Notes under the pieces: model-generated
Database searches by the model: none
What the model was told of the DNA's origin: nothing
The model's input: only the letters and a program-made list of their open reading frames with translations
Source of the DNA: Bacillus sp. 1NLA3E
GTDB lineage: Bacteria; Bacillota; Bacilli; Bacillales; Cytobacillaceae
Assembly: GCF_000242895.2 (NCBI RefSeq)
Contig: NC_021171.1
Location: 62,001-126,000 of the forward strand
Direction of reading: 5' to 3'
Length of the DNA stretch: 64,000 nt
Part shown: positions 38,075 to 47,522 of the stretch, in pieces
Position numbering within the stretch: the stretch's first letter is position 1
Layout of the letters: the number at the start of each line of letters is the position of its first letter
Program-made: the position numbers and the translations under genes

Positions 38075-38225
38075 GTATATAAAAATATCCGAAGGTATGA
38101 TAAAAGAAAACCGTTAACGAGTTCCATCATAGAGAGGAAATCTTTTTAAAAAATCCTCACCCATAACCCCTAAAGTTTGTTTGAGAAAAGTCAAAATGGA
38201 GACAATGGATTAATGGTTCAATTAA

Positions 38226-38255
38226 TTGCAAAAAGATATATCAATCATGTATAAT
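38226..38255 (+). promoter_or_regulatory. Sigma-A promoter of the ctsR operon
   Basis: TTGCAA (38226-38231), 18 bases, TATAAT (38250-38255). Confidence 0.65.
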
Positions 38256-38258
38256 CAA

Positions 38259-38279
38259 AGTCAAATATAGTCAAAGTCA
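38259..38279 (+). promoter_or_regulatory. CtsR operator (tandem heptads)
   Basis: AGTCAAATATAGTCAAA (38259-38275) is the classic CtsR direct repeat of GGTCAAA-type heptads with a 3-base gap. A partial third heptad GTCA follows at 38276-38279. It covers the expected transcription start, so CtsR would block the promoter until heat or arginine phosphorylation relieves it. A lone heptad AGTCAAAA also occurs near 38189. Confidence 0.85.
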
Positions 38280-38295
38280 GATAGGGGGAGGTTTG

Positions 38296-38757
38296 ATGAG
38301 GAATATCTCAGACATAATTGAAGATTATTTAAAGACGGTGTTGGAGCTGAGTGAAAAAGAAATTGTTGAGATTAAAAGAAACGAAATCGCTGACAAATTT
38401 CAATGTGTACCCTCCCAAATAAACTATGTCATAAATACACGATTTACAGTTGAGAGAGGCTACTTAGTCGAAAGTAAACGAGGCGGTGGCGGATATATTC
38501 GGATTATTAAAGTACAAACACATGATTTGGTTCATTTAATTGATCATTTAATTTCTCTAATAAATAGCCACGTTTCACAAAGTAGCGCAGAAGATGTTAT
38601 CTATCGCCTAGTTGAAGAAGAGATCATCACAAACCGTGAAGCTAAAATCATGTTGAGTGTAATCGATCGTTCTGTTCTTTATATTGATCTCCCATATCGA
38701 GATGAATTACGGGCAAGAATGTTAGTCGCAATGTTAACCACTCTTAAATATAAATAA
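38296..38757 (+). CDS. ctsR: Transcriptional repressor of class III stress genes
   Basis: 153 residues. Family features are clear: MRNISDIIEDYLKTVLEL, the helix-turn-helix NEIADKFQCVPSQINYVINTRF in two parts, the wing SKRGGGGYIRI whose glycines sense heat, and the C-terminal dimer part ending in LPYRDELRARML. CtsR represses clpC, clpP and clpE and its own operon. ATG 38296 follows GGGGGAGG by 4 bases; TTG 38293 is one codon earlier and would give the 154 residues of B. subtilis. Confidence 0.97.
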   Translation: MRNISDIIEDYLKTVLELSEKEIVEIKRNEIADKFQCVPSQINYVINTRFTVERGYLVESKRGGGGYIRIIKVQTHDLVHLIDHLISLINSHVSQSSAEDVIYRLVEEEIITNREAKIMLSVIDRSVLYIDLPYRDELRARMLVAMLTTLKYK

Positions 38758-38779
38758 TGTGATCTGGAGAGATGAAAAA

Positions 38780-39328
38780 ATGATTTGCCAAGAATGTAAT
38801 CAAAGGCCAGCAACACTCCACTTTACAAAAATCATTAATGGTGAAAAGAATGAATTCCATCTATGCGAGGTTTGTGCTCAAGAAAAAAGCGAAATGTTTT
38901 TATTGAATGGAGCACATGGATTTTCTATCAATAATTTACTTGCAGGATTATTAAATATAGAACCAAAGTATACACCATCTCCACAGGATGCTTTTAAAAC
39001 ACAAGAAATATTACAGTGTAAAAATTGTTCGATGACTTTTCAACAATTTGTAAAAGTAGGACGATTTGGTTGTGCAAACTGCTATGAAACATTTAAAGAT
39101 CACCTAATACCTTTATTAAAGAGGGTTCATAGTGGAAATACTGACCATCGGGGTAAGATCCCCAAAAGAATTGGTGGAGGGATCCAACTTCGAAAAAACA
39201 TCGATGATTTAAAACAGACCTTAAAGGATTTAATCTCCAATGAGGAGTTTGAAAAGGCAGCTGAAGTGAGAGACAAAATAAGGTCATTAGAAAGCAAAAT
39301 GTGTGAAAGTCATGAGGGAGGTGAATAG
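38780..39328 (+). CDS. mcsA: Protein-arginine kinase activator McsA
   Basis: 182 residues with four zinc-binding CxxC motifs (CQEC, CEVC, CKNC, CANC) and a C-terminal UVR motif ([20 protein letters not shown]) that contacts McsB and ClpC. McsA activates the McsB kinase and the two mark proteins for ClpCP. ATG 38780 has GGAGAG 8 bases upstream; the earlier GTG 38759 does not. One base separates its stop from the mcsB start. Confidence 0.95.
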   Translation: MICQECNQRPATLHFTKIINGEKNEFHLCEVCAQEKSEMFLLNGAHGFSINNLLAGLLNIEPKYTPSPQDAFKTQEILQCKNCSMTFQQFVKVGRFGCANCYETFKDHLIPLLKRVHSGNTDHRGKIPKRIGGGIQLRKNIDDLKQTLKDLISNEEFEKAAEVRDKIRSLESKMCESHEGGE

Positions 39329-39329
39329 C

Positions 39330-40403
39330 TTGCCATTAGAAAGATTTATTAATCAGGCTGTAAGCTCATGGATGAGTGCTGAGGGTCCAGATTCGGATAT
39401 TGTAATGAGTTCCCGAATTCGTCTGGCCCGAAATTTTAAAGAATACACTTTTCCAACCTTATTTAACAATGATGAAGCAAAGAAAGTAATCTCCTCTGTG
39501 GAAGACATGATAAAGCAAAATCATTTAAAAGAGCTAGGTGATTACGAATTATTAAAAATGGATGAGCTTCAACCGTTGCAAAAACGTGTTCTAGTAGAAA
39601 AGCATTTAATTAGTCCACATTTAGCGGAAGATGCCACACACGGCGCTTGCTTATTTTCTGAAAATGAAGAAGTAAGCATTATGATTAATGAGGAAGATCA
39701 TATTAGGATTCAGTGCATATTTCCGGGGTTTCAATTATCTGAAGCACTTTCGATGGCAGGGGAGATAGATGACTGGGTCGAAGAAAATGTGACTTATGCA
39801 TTTGATGAACAATACGGCTATTTAACTAGTTGCCCAACAAATGTTGGAACAGGATTAAGAGCTTCTGTGATGATGCATTTGCCAGGCTTAATTTTAACAC
39901 AGCAGATAAATAGAATTATCCCCGCTATTAATCAATTAGGATTGGTGGTTAGAGGAATTTATGGTGAAGGTAGCGAAGCATTAGGTAATATCTTTCAAAT
40001 ATCAAATCAAATTACACTTGGTAAGTCAGAAGTTGATATTGTTGAAGATTTAAAAAGTGTGGTTCATCAGTTGATTTCCCAGGAAAGATCTGCTCGCCAA
40101 GCATTAGCAAAAACTTTAAACATAGAATTAGAAGACAGGGTATTTAGATCCCTAGGAGTGCTTGAATATAGTCGGATTTTAGAGACAAAAGAGGCGGCGC
40201 GCTGTCTGTCCGATGTTCGTCTTGGAATAGATATGGGGTTTATTAAAAATATATCAAAAACTATTTTGAATGAATTAATGATATTAACCCAACCTGGTTT
40301 TTTACAGCAGTATGCCGGAGGACCACTTAGACCAAATGAAAGAGATATCCGGCGGGCTGCTTTAATAAGAGAAAGATTAAAATTAGATACAATGAACAGT
40401 TAG
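39330..40403 (+). CDS. mcsB: Protein-arginine kinase McsB
   Basis: 357 residues related to phosphagen (creatine/arginine) kinases: [10 protein letters not shown], then [27 protein letters not shown] and IYGEGSEA. McsB phosphorylates arginines of CtsR and of misfolded proteins, tagging them for ClpCP. GGAGG lies 8 bases before TTG 39330; the GTG at 39321 overlaps that site, so TTG is preferred. Confidence 0.96.
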   Translation: MPLERFINQAVSSWMSAEGPDSDIVMSSRIRLARNFKEYTFPTLFNNDEAKKVISSVEDMIKQNHLKELGDYELLKMDELQPLQKRVLVEKHLISPHLAEDATHGACLFSENEEVSIMINEEDHIRIQCIFPGFQLSEALSMAGEIDDWVEENVTYAFDEQYGYLTSCPTNVGTGLRASVMMHLPGLILTQQINRIIPAINQLGLVVRGIYGEGSEALGNIFQISNQITLGKSEVDIVEDLKSVVHQLISQERSARQALAKTLNIELEDRVFRSLGVLEYSRILETKEAARCLSDVRLGIDMGFIKNISKTILNELMILTQPGFLQQYAGGPLRPNERDIRRAALIRERLKLDTMNS

Positions 40404-40414
40404 GAGGAAGATGT

Positions 40415-42856
40415 ATGATGTTTGGACGCTTTACAGAAAGAGCACAAAAGGTGTTGGCACTTGCCCAAGAGGAAGCAATTCGGTTAAGTCACAATAATAT
40501 AGGAACAGAGCATATTTTATTAGGACTTGTTAGAGAAGGAGAAGGAATAGCTGCTAAAGCGCTATACGCACTCGGTCTTGGTTCAGAAAAGATTCAGAAG
40601 GAAGTTGAAAACCTAATCGGACGAGGTCAGGAAGCATCCCAAACGATTCATTATACTCCTCGAGCTAAAAAGGTGATAGAGCTCTCGATGGATGAAGCCC
40701 GCAAATTAGGTCATTCATATGTTGGGACAGAACATATTTTGCTAGGTTTAATTCGTGAAGGTGAAGGAGTTGCAGCTCGAGTTCTTAATAATTTGGGTGT
40801 AAGTCTTAATAAAGCCCGTCAGCAAGTATTACAATTATTAGGAAGTAATGAATCAGGTCATCAAGGGGGAGGTACTGCAAATGCGAACACTCCGACATTG
40901 GATAGCCTTGCCCGTGATCTAACTGCTATTGCTCGAGAAGGAAGTCTTGACCCTGTTATTGGTCGTAGTAAAGAAATCCAAAGGGTTATTGAAGTGCTCA
41001 GCAGACGTACAAAAAATAATCCAGTCTTAATAGGTGAACCAGGTGTCGGGAAAACAGCGATTGCTGAAGGACTTGCTCAGCAGATTGTTAACAATGAAGT
41101 ACCTGAGATTCTACGTGATAAACGGGTAATGACTCTTGATATGGGAACCGTTGTTGCTGGAACAAAGTATCGCGGTGAATTCGAGGATCGACTAAAAAAG
41201 GTCATGGATGAAATACGCCAAGCTGGAAATATTATTTTATTTATTGATGAGTTGCATACACTTATTGGTGCAGGTGGAGCTGAAGGTGCAATCGATGCTT
41301 CAAATATTTTAAAACCGTCATTAGCACGTGGAGAATTGCAATGTATCGGTGCTACTACGTTAGATGAATACCGTAAATATATTGAAAAAGATGCTGCGCT
41401 CGAGCGTCGTTTCCAACCAATTAGGGTTGATGAGCCTACAGCTGATGAGTCAATTCTCATATTAAAAGGTCTTAGAGATCGCTATGAAGCACATCACCGT
41501 GTTTCGATTACTGATGAGGCAATTGAAGCTGCAGTTTCATTGTCAGATCGTTATATTCCTGATCGTTTTCTACCTGATAAAGCCATTGACTTAATTGATG
41601 AAGCGGGATCAAAGGTGCGTTTGCGTTCTTACACCACTCCACCAAATTTAAAAGAGCTTGAGGTTAAGCTTGAAGTAGTTCGTAAGGAAAAGGATGCAGC
41701 AGTCCAAAGTCAAGAATTTGAAAAAGCGGCTTCTTTACGAGATTCAGAACAACGACTTCGAGAGCAATTAGAAGAAACGAAGAAGACATGGAAAGAAAAG
41801 CAAGGCCAGGAAAATAGTGAAGTTACAGTAGAGGATATTGCTACTGTTGTTGCAAACTGGACTGGAATACCTGTTTCAAAATTGGCGCAAACTGAGACCG
41901 ATAAACTGTTGAAATTAGAAGAAATTATTCATTCTCGTGTGATTGGCCAAGAAGAGGCTGTAGTAGCTGTTTCGAAAGCAGTAAGACGTGCGAGAGCTGG
42001 ACTAAAAGATCCAAAGCGTCCGATTGGTTCATTCGTTTTCCTTGGGCCAACAGGTGTTGGGAAAACTGAACTTGCTCGTGCATTAGCCGAAGCCATGTTT
42101 GGTGATGAAGATGCGATGATTCGCATTGATATGTCAGAGTATATGGAAAAACATTCTACTTCAAGATTAGTTGGATCTCCTCCAGGCTATGTAGGTTATG
42201 AAGAAGGTGGACAATTAACTGAAAAAGTAAGAAGAAAGCCATATTCAGTCATTTTATTAGATGAAATTGAAAAAGCTCACCCGGATGTTTTCAATATCCT
42301 CCTTCAAGTTCTGGAAGATGGGCGTTTAACAGACTCTAAAGGTCGTACTGTAGATTTCCGTAATACAGTCTTAATCATGACATCAAATGTTGGCGCCGAG
42401 GCGTTAAAGCGAAATAAATACGTAGGCTTTAACATACAAGATGGAGCTCAAGATTACAAGGATATGAAAGGAAAGGTAATGGAAGAGCTGAAGAAGGCGT
42501 TCCGACCTGAATTCTTGAACAGAATCGATGAAATCATTGTGTTCCATGCTCTGGAAAGAGCTCAATTAAAGCAGATTGTAACGTTGCTGTCAGAGCAATT
42601 AATAAAACGTTTGAAGGATCAACATATCCAATTAGAATTAACCGATGCTGCAAAAGATAAAATCTCAGATGAAGGATACGACCCAGAATATGGGGCTCGT
42701 CCGTTGCGCAGAGCTATTCAAAAACATATTGAGGATCGATTATCAGAAGAACTATTAAAAGGTACTGTTTTAACGGGTCATAACATCATGATTGATGTTG
42801 ATAACGGTGAGTTTGTTATTAGAGCGGACCAACCTACTGCGATACCGAAGCCTTAA
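40415..42856 (+). CDS. clpC: AAA+ ATPase/unfoldase ClpC
   Basis: 813 residues. Order: two N-terminal Clp repeats ([32 protein letters not shown]), AAA-1 with Walker A GEPGVGKT (about 207), a middle coiled coil containing a UVR motif ([17 protein letters not shown]), and AAA-2 with GPTGVGKT (about 545) and a C-terminal D2 small domain. ClpC unfolds substrates for ClpP, including arginine-phosphorylated proteins, MecA-ComK and SpoIIAB. It is the last gene of the CtsR operon. AGGAGG lies 7 bases before ATG 40415; ATG 40418 is possible. Confidence 0.98.
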   Translation: MMFGRFTERAQKVLALAQEEAIRLSHNNIGTEHILLGLVREGEGIAAKALYALGLGSEKIQKEVENLIGRGQEASQTIHYTPRAKKVIELSMDEARKLGHSYVGTEHILLGLIREGEGVAARVLNNLGVSLNKARQQVLQLLGSNESGHQGGGTANANTPTLDSLARDLTAIAREGSLDPVIGRSKEIQRVIEVLSRRTKNNPVLIGEPGVGKTAIAEGLAQQIVNNEVPEILRDKRVMTLDMGTVVAGTKYRGEFEDRLKKVMDEIRQAGNIILFIDELHTLIGAGGAEGAIDASNILKPSLARGELQCIGATTLDEYRKYIEKDAALERRFQPIRVDEPTADESILILKGLRDRYEAHHRVSITDEAIEAAVSLSDRYIPDRFLPDKAIDLIDEAGSKVRLRSYTTPPNLKELEVKLEVVRKEKDAAVQSQEFEKAASLRDSEQRLREQLEETKKTWKEKQGQENSEVTVEDIATVVANWTGIPVSKLAQTETDKLLKLEEIIHSRVIGQEEAVVAVSKAVRRARAGLKDPKRPIGSFVFLGPTGVGKTELARALAEAMFGDEDAMIRIDMSEYMEKHSTSRLVGSPPGYVGYEEGGQLTEKVRRKPYSVILLDEIEKAHPDVFNILLQVLEDGRLTDSKGRTVDFRNTVLIMTSNVGAEALKRNKYVGFNIQDGAQDYKDMKGKVMEELKKAFRPEFLNRIDEIIVFHALERAQLKQIVTLLSEQLIKRLKDQHIQLELTDAAKDKISDEGYDPEYGARPLRRAIQKHIEDRLSEELLKGTVLTGHNIMIDVDNGEFVIRADQPTAIPKP

Positions 42857-42870
42857 GGATGAAACAACTA

Positions 42871-42906
42871 GAGGGTCACGGAGAAATTCGTGACCCTCTT
42901 TTTTTT
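42871..42906 (+). terminator. Terminator of the ctsR-clpC operon
   Basis: GAGGGTCACG pairs perfectly with CGTGACCCTC; T8 follows. In consequence radA needs its own promoter or read-through. Confidence 0.9.
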
Positions 42907-43010
42907 CTCCTATGAAGCTAACCAGTCCTAAGCTCATTTAAATCTTCTCTTTGTTCCCATTGTTCAAACAGGTACCTACCAGCTAATTCAGATATAATAA
43001 TAGTAATGCG

Positions 43011-43178
43011 TTTTTCTTACAAAGTAAGAGTTAAGACTTTGAACTTAGATGAGTGTCTAGCTTCAGGCGCCGTCGGCTCGAGGTCACAAGCCAATCTGTC
43101 AAGAAGGTTAAAAGACAACCTTCTCGACGGCTCGTCTTGTGCTTGTCGCTGATTGACGGGTGCCTTGCGCTTTTCTTA
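43011..43178. repeat. Dispersed hairpin repeat, tandem unit A
   Basis: A leader GCGTTTTTCTTACAAAGTAA (43011-43030) plus CTTTGAACTTAGA precedes the core 43054-43178, which runs from TGTCTAGCTTCAGGCGCC to GGGTGCCTTGCGCTTTTC. The ends are complementary (GGCGCC/GGTGCC) and the centre contains AAGAAGGTT/AACCTTCT, so the core folds into a hairpin. Confidence 0.75.
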
Positions 43179-43363
43179 CAAAGTAGGAAAGTATAGCTTT
43201 TAACTTAGAGAACTGTCTAGCTCCAGCGCCCAACGACTAGTGGACTTCACCCACCTCCCTACGATAAGTCAACATCGAATCGCTTACGCTCTTCGTGTTT
43301 CCTTTATCTCAGTCGGTGGGCTCCAGTCCATACGTCGCTAAGCAGGCGCTTGCGCTTTTCTTA
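43168..43363. repeat. Dispersed hairpin repeat, tandem unit B
   Basis: Again GCGCTTTTCTTACAAAGTA and CTTTTAACTTAGA precede TGTCTAGCTCCAGCGCCC (43214), and it ends AGGCGCTTGCGCTTTTC. The interior differs from unit A but is also self-complementary (GTGGACT/AGTCCAT, CCCACC/GGTGGG). The radA ribosome binding site begins just past its end. Confidence 0.75.
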
Positions 43364-43379
43364 TAGAAAGGAAGATATG

Positions 43380-44759
43380 ATGGCAAAGAGGAAGACAAAG
43401 TTTATGTGTCAAGAGTGTGGGTATGAATCTCCAAAGTGGATGGGGAAATGTCCTGGTTGTGGTGAGTGGAACAAAATGGTTGAGGAAGTTGAGGTTGTTG
43501 GAACAGGAAAAAGAGGTGCTTTTACTCATTCCCAAGGGTTAGCAGGCGGGTCAAAGGCAACTCCAATCACTTCGATTGAAACAGGGACTGAAGTTAGAAT
43601 ACAAACCAATTTAAAAGAGCTAAATCGGGTGTTAGGTGGCGGGATTGTTCGAGGATCGTTAGTTCTGATTGGAGGAGACCCTGGAATAGGGAAATCAACC
43701 TTGCTTTTACAGGTATCCTCACAATTAGCTGTGCAGGGTCAATCTGTATTATATATTTCTGGAGAAGAATCGCTAAGACAAACGAAACTGAGGGCTGAGC
43801 GACTAGGTGTAACTTCTGAAAACCTTTTGGTTTATGCTGAAACAAATCTTGATGAAATAAGCAGGACGATTGAGAGCATATCGCCAAGCTTTGTTATCAT
43901 AGACTCGATTCAAACCGTATTTCACCCAGATGTAACATCCGCACCTGGAAGTGTTTCGCAGGTTCGGGAATGTACATCAGAATTAATGAGGATTGGAAAA
44001 ACTAAGGGGATTGCTGTTTTCATTGTAGGACATGTGACTAAAGAAGGTTCAATCGCTGGGCCACGGTTGCTAGAGCATATGGTAGATACTGTTCTTTATT
44101 TTGAAGGAGAGAGGCATCATACCTATCGTATATTACGTGCTGTAAAAAATCGCTTCGGTTCGACAAATGAAATGGGTATTTTTGAAATGAAAGAAATGGG
44201 TCTTGAAGAAGTTGAAAATCCATCTGAAATTTTTTTAGAGGAGCGATCCCAAGGGGCAGCAGGATCAACTGTTGTAGCATCGATGGAAGGGACTCGACCT
44301 GTACTTGTTGAAATACAAGCATTAATTTCTCCGACAAGCTTTGGAAATCCAAGAAGAATGGCAACTGGAATTGATCATAACCGTGTATCACTTCTAATGG
44401 CAGTTTTAGAGAAACGAGTGGGGATGCTTTTGCAAAATCAGGATGCCTACCTTAAGGTTGCGGGTGGGGTGAAGCTTGATGAACCAGCAATCGATTTAGC
44501 AGTTGCGGTTAGCATTGCTTCAAGTTTTCGCGATTCCCCAACAAGGGCTACGGATTGTATTATTGGAGAAGTAGGCTTAACAGGAGAAGTACGAAGAGTT
44601 TCAAGAATAGAGCAACGGGTTCAGGAAGCAGCAAAATTAGGATTTGAACGAATTATTCTCCCTGAGAACAATCTAGGTGGCTGGAAATGTCCGAAAGGGA
44701 TTGAATTAATCGGGGTTTCCTCAGTTCAGCAAGCGTTACAAGCAACTTTAGGTAAATAG
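43380..44759 (+). CDS. radA: DNA repair protein RadA (Sms)
   Basis: 459 residues. N-terminal zinc finger ([19 protein letters not shown]), RecA-like ATPase with Walker [11 protein letters not shown], the RadA-specific KNRFGS motif, and a C-terminal Lon-protease-like domain ([14 protein letters not shown]). RadA is a helicase that extends recombination intermediates and aids transformation and spore-genome scanning. ATG 43380 (MAKRKTKF) matches the family start; ATG 43377 is directly adjacent. AAAGGAAG is 5 bases upstream. disA normally follows, but not here. Confidence 0.97.
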   Translation: MAKRKTKFMCQECGYESPKWMGKCPGCGEWNKMVEEVEVVGTGKRGAFTHSQGLAGGSKATPITSIETGTEVRIQTNLKELNRVLGGGIVRGSLVLIGGDPGIGKSTLLLQVSSQLAVQGQSVLYISGEESLRQTKLRAERLGVTSENLLVYAETNLDEISRTIESISPSFVIIDSIQTVFHPDVTSAPGSVSQVRECTSELMRIGKTKGIAVFIVGHVTKEGSIAGPRLLEHMVDTVLYFEGERHHTYRILRAVKNRFGSTNEMGIFEMKEMGLEEVENPSEIFLEERSQGAAGSTVVASMEGTRPVLVEIQALISPTSFGNPRRMATGIDHNRVSLLMAVLEKRVGMLLQNQDAYLKVAGGVKLDEPAIDLAVAVSIASSFRDSPTRATDCIIGEVGLTGEVRRVSRIEQRVQEAAKLGFERIILPENNLGGWKCPKGIELIGVSSVQQALQATLGK

Positions 44760-45048
44760 ACATAATTTATTGAAATAGTGAATAGGTCAATTTTCCTGAA
44801 GTAAGGCTTGAAGGATGTATTTTCCTATGGTAGAATTATACATTTGATTGACACCCTATTTTTCCCATGCTACCCTTATCATGTGGTTTCATTATTTCCC
44901 GAGGATATTCCCCGATTTTGAAACCTTTTATAGGTTAATACGTATATAATATCAATTTATTTCATTATTATTACATTCTTAAAAAACTATGTAAAACAGG
45001 TTTCAATTTAGTCAAATTGTTTATAATGAATAGATAGGAGGTGAAGGA
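44760..45048 (+). other. radA-yacL spacer; disA absent
   Basis: B. subtilis and most relatives have disA (about 1.1 kb) between radA and yacL. Here only 289 AT-rich bases are present, with no frame resembling DisA. Possible promoter parts (TTGAAA at 44918 and TATAAT at 44945, 21 bases apart) may serve yacL. No recognisable remnant of disA was seen. Confidence 0.75.
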
Positions 45049-46134
45049 ATGTTAAAACGAATTATTCAAGCTTGTTTTTTAATAATCGGGGGGACATTGG
45101 GTATTTTCTTAATCCCTGATTTATTGAAATTAATAAATTTTGACAACATTCCTCTAATCAACAATCCATATATATCCGCAATTTTTGGTGCACTTATTTT
45201 TTATCTTATTACCTTTTGGGCAGTAGATTATTTTACTGATTTTATGAAATGGGTAGAGGAATCTCTTGTCAGGGCTCCGATTACGGATATTATCTTTGGA
45301 AGTGTTGGTTTAGTTTTTGGTTTGGTGGTAGCTTTTTTAATAGGTTTTGCTTTAAATGCAATCCAAGTACCTGTTATTAATACAGTTGCTCCAATTTTAT
45401 TAACATTATTATTTGGTTATTTAGGTTATCAAGTAGGTTTTAAAAAGCGTGATGAATTATCAAACTTATTTTCAAACAAGAAGAAGAGGGCTGGGGATGA
45501 GGAGTCTGATAAACAGGAGCTCCTAACCGCCATGAAAATATTAGATACTAGCGTGATTATTGATGGAAGAATAGCTGATATTTGTCAGACCGGTTTTTTG
45601 GAAGGAACCATTGTGATTCCGCAATTTGTGTTAGAGGAATTACAGCATATTGCTGATTCATCTGATGTATTAAAACGAAATCGCGGTCGAAGAGGCCTTG
45701 ATATTTTAAACCGGATTCAAAAGGAATTGGCTATTAAAGTTGAAATTTATGAAGGCGATTTTGAAGAAATTCAAGAAGTTGATAGCAAGCTAGTAAAATT
45801 AGCGAAAATAACAAACGGTGTTGTTGTTACGAATGATTTTAATTTAAACAAGGTTTGCGAATTGCAAAATGTTTCAGTCCTAAATATTAATGATTTAGCC
45901 AATGCGGTAAAACCGGTTGTTTTACCAGGGGAAGAAATGAATGTTCAAGTTATTAAAGATGGAAAAGAACACAATCAAGGTGTTGCTTACTTGGATGATG
46001 GAACGATGATTGTGGTCGAGGACGGTCGAGATTATATAGGAAAGCGGATCGACGTTCTTGTTACAAGTGTCTTGCAAACTTCTGCAGGAAGAATGATTTT
46101 TGCAAAACCAAAATTGCTTGAAAAAGCGCTATAA
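45049..46134 (+). CDS. yacL: Membrane PIN-TRAM domain protein YacL
   Basis: 361 residues. Four membrane segments (about 5-25, 42-62, 80-105, 110-130), then a PIN nuclease-like domain beginning at [14 protein letters not shown] with further acidic residues ([21 protein letters not shown]), and a TRAM RNA-binding domain at the C-terminus. A membrane-bound RNase role is plausible but not established as far as I know. AGGAGGTG lies 8 bases before ATG 45049. It adjoins ispD (16 bases). Confidence 0.88.
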   Translation: MLKRIIQACFLIIGGTLGIFLIPDLLKLINFDNIPLINNPYISAIFGALIFYLITFWAVDYFTDFMKWVEESLVRAPITDIIFGSVGLVFGLVVAFLIGFALNAIQVPVINTVAPILLTLLFGYLGYQVGFKKRDELSNLFSNKKKRAGDEESDKQELLTAMKILDTSVIIDGRIADICQTGFLEGTIVIPQFVLEELQHIADSSDVLKRNRGRRGLDILNRIQKELAIKVEIYEGDFEEIQEVDSKLVKLAKITNGVVVTNDFNLNKVCELQNVSVLNINDLANAVKPVVLPGEEMNVQVIKDGKEHNQGVAYLDDGTMIVVEDGRDYIGKRIDVLVTSVLQTSAGRMIFAKPKLLEKAL

Positions 46135-46150
46135 TTAGAGGAGAGTATCT

Positions 46151-46843
46151 ATGGGTTATCAGGTTGTAATCCCGGCAGCTGGTCAAGGGAAAAGAATGAG
46201 AGCGGGGAAAAATAAGCTTCTTCTTCCTTTGAACGGAATACCTGTACTGATTCATACCTTATTGGTTTTTGAAGAAGATGAGGACTGTGATGGTATCGTT
46301 TTGGCTATTCAGCCGAGCGATGAGTTAGAGTTTTCAAAACTTATCAAGAAATATAAAATTAATAAAGTTCTATCATTTGCATCTGGTGGGAATGAGCGGC
46401 AGGATAGTGTCTACAATGCCCTCCAAGCGGTAAAGTCTGAAGGGATTGTTCTTGTTCATGATGGAGCAAGGCCGTTTATTCATGAAGAAACAATCCACCT
46501 AGTCACAGCCGCTGCCCAAAAGGATGGTGCAGCAGTTGTGGCAGTTCCGGTAAAGGATACGATAAAAAAGGTGCATGATAAAAAAATCGTGGAAACCGTT
46601 GAACGTTCCAGCTTGTGGGCTGTCCAAACCCCACAAGCTTTTCGTATTTCCATCTTACTAGATGCACATCATTGTGCTCAAAGGGAAGGTTTCCTTGGTA
46701 CAGATGAAGCCAGTTTAGTAGAAAGAATTCCCTACAGTATTACTATTGTTGAAGGAAGCTACGACAATATTAAGCTAACTACACCTGAGGATTTGTACTT
46801 TGCTGATGCAATAATAAGAAAACGTCAATCAATAGGACGTTAA
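46151..46843 (+). CDS. ispD: 2-C-methyl-D-erythritol 4-phosphate cytidylyltransferase
   Basis: 230 residues. IspD signatures: VIPAAGQGKRMRAGKNK at the N-terminus (nucleotide loop), GGNERQDSVYNAL, VLVHDGARPF, and the C-terminal EGSYDNIKLTTPEDL. It activates MEP with CTP in the non-mevalonate isoprenoid pathway. ispF normally follows directly; here a hairpin repeat separates them. Confidence 0.96.
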   Translation: MGYQVVIPAAGQGKRMRAGKNKLLLPLNGIPVLIHTLLVFEEDEDCDGIVLAIQPSDELEFSKLIKKYKINKVLSFASGGNERQDSVYNALQAVKSEGIVLVHDGARPFIHEETIHLVTAAAQKDGAAVVAVPVKDTIKKVHDKKIVETVERSSLWAVQTPQAFRISILLDAHHCAQREGFLGTDEASLVERIPYSITIVEGSYDNIKLTTPEDLYFADAIIRKRQSIGR

Positions 46844-46846
46844 AAC

Positions 46847-46963
46847 GAAAAGCGGAAGCGGCTCGCTCAGCCCCGACAAGCTTAAGGCGAATCACGCAAG
46901 AGACGATAGGATCTGGAGAGATTAGACTTAAGACCTCGAGGGGCTAGCCGCTGGAGCTAGACA
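46847..46963 (-). repeat. Dispersed hairpin repeat, inverted copy C
   Basis: Read on the minus strand this 117-base element starts TGTCTAGCTCCAGCGGCTAG and ends CCGCTTCCGCTTTTC, the same termini as units A and B. It forms a long hairpin: GCCCCGA and CTTAAG in one arm match CTTAAG and TCGAGGGGC in the other. It lies between ispD and ispF, 15 bases before the ispF start. Confidence 0.8.
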
Positions 46964-46978
46964 AAGGAGAATGTTTCT

Positions 46979-47458
46979 ATGTTTCGGATCGGACAAGGCT
47001 TTGATGTTCATCAATTAACAGAGGGTCGCCCCCTTATTATCGGGGGAATAGCCATTCCATACGAGAAAGGCTTATTAGGCCACTCAGATGCCGATGTGCT
47101 TTTACATACTATTGCTGATGCTCTCCTTGGTGCTATTGGAGCAGGAGATATCGGAAAACATTTCCCAGATACTGATCCGGCTTTTAAAAATGCTGATTCA
47201 GCACATCTTTTAGAGCATGTATATCAAATTGTTAAAGAAGCAGGTTATGAGGTAGTTAACGCAGATTGTACGATTATTGCTCAGAAGCCGAAAATGGCGC
47301 CATATATTGAGCCTATGAAGAGTAGAATAGCTGAGATATTACAAGTAGCCAATAATCAAATAAATGTAAAAGCTACGACAACCGAAAAGCTAGGCTTTGC
47401 AGGACGCGAGGAAGGGATTGCTGCTCAAGCTGTAGTTTTATTAAAAAGGGTACTTTAG
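46979..47458 (+). CDS. ispF: 2-C-methyl-D-erythritol 2,4-cyclodiphosphate synthase
   Basis: 159 residues. IspF motifs: GQGFDVHQL (metal ligands D8, H10), [22 protein letters not shown] in two parts, [11 protein letters not shown], and the C-terminal [21 protein letters not shown]. It cyclises the CDP-methylerythritol phosphate to the cyclodiphosphate. AAAGGAG lies 9 bases before ATG 46979, immediately after the repeat. Confidence 0.97.
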   Translation: MFRIGQGFDVHQLTEGRPLIIGGIAIPYEKGLLGHSDADVLLHTIADALLGAIGAGDIGKHFPDTDPAFKNADSAHLLEHVYQIVKEAGYEVVNADCTIIAQKPKMAPYIEPMKSRIAEILQVANNQINVKATTTEKLGFAGREEGIAAQAVVLLKRVL

Positions 47459-47522
47459 TCTTTATTAGAAATTTGTCTGATGCTACAATATATCAGAAAT
47501 AGGAATACAGGAGGAAGTAAGC

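Larger units (their letters stand above)
42907..43379. other. clpC-radA spacer holding two hairpin repeats
   Basis: This 473-base gap has no credible gene. Bases 42907-43010 show nothing distinctive. From 43011 onward it is built of two copies of a repeat unit (see the next entries). No clear radA promoter was found. Confidence 0.7.

Noticed and set aside
43011-43363. CRISPR-like array upstream of radA
   Set aside because: Only two units, about 160 bases apart, with long self-complementary middles and no short constant repeat plus spacer pattern.
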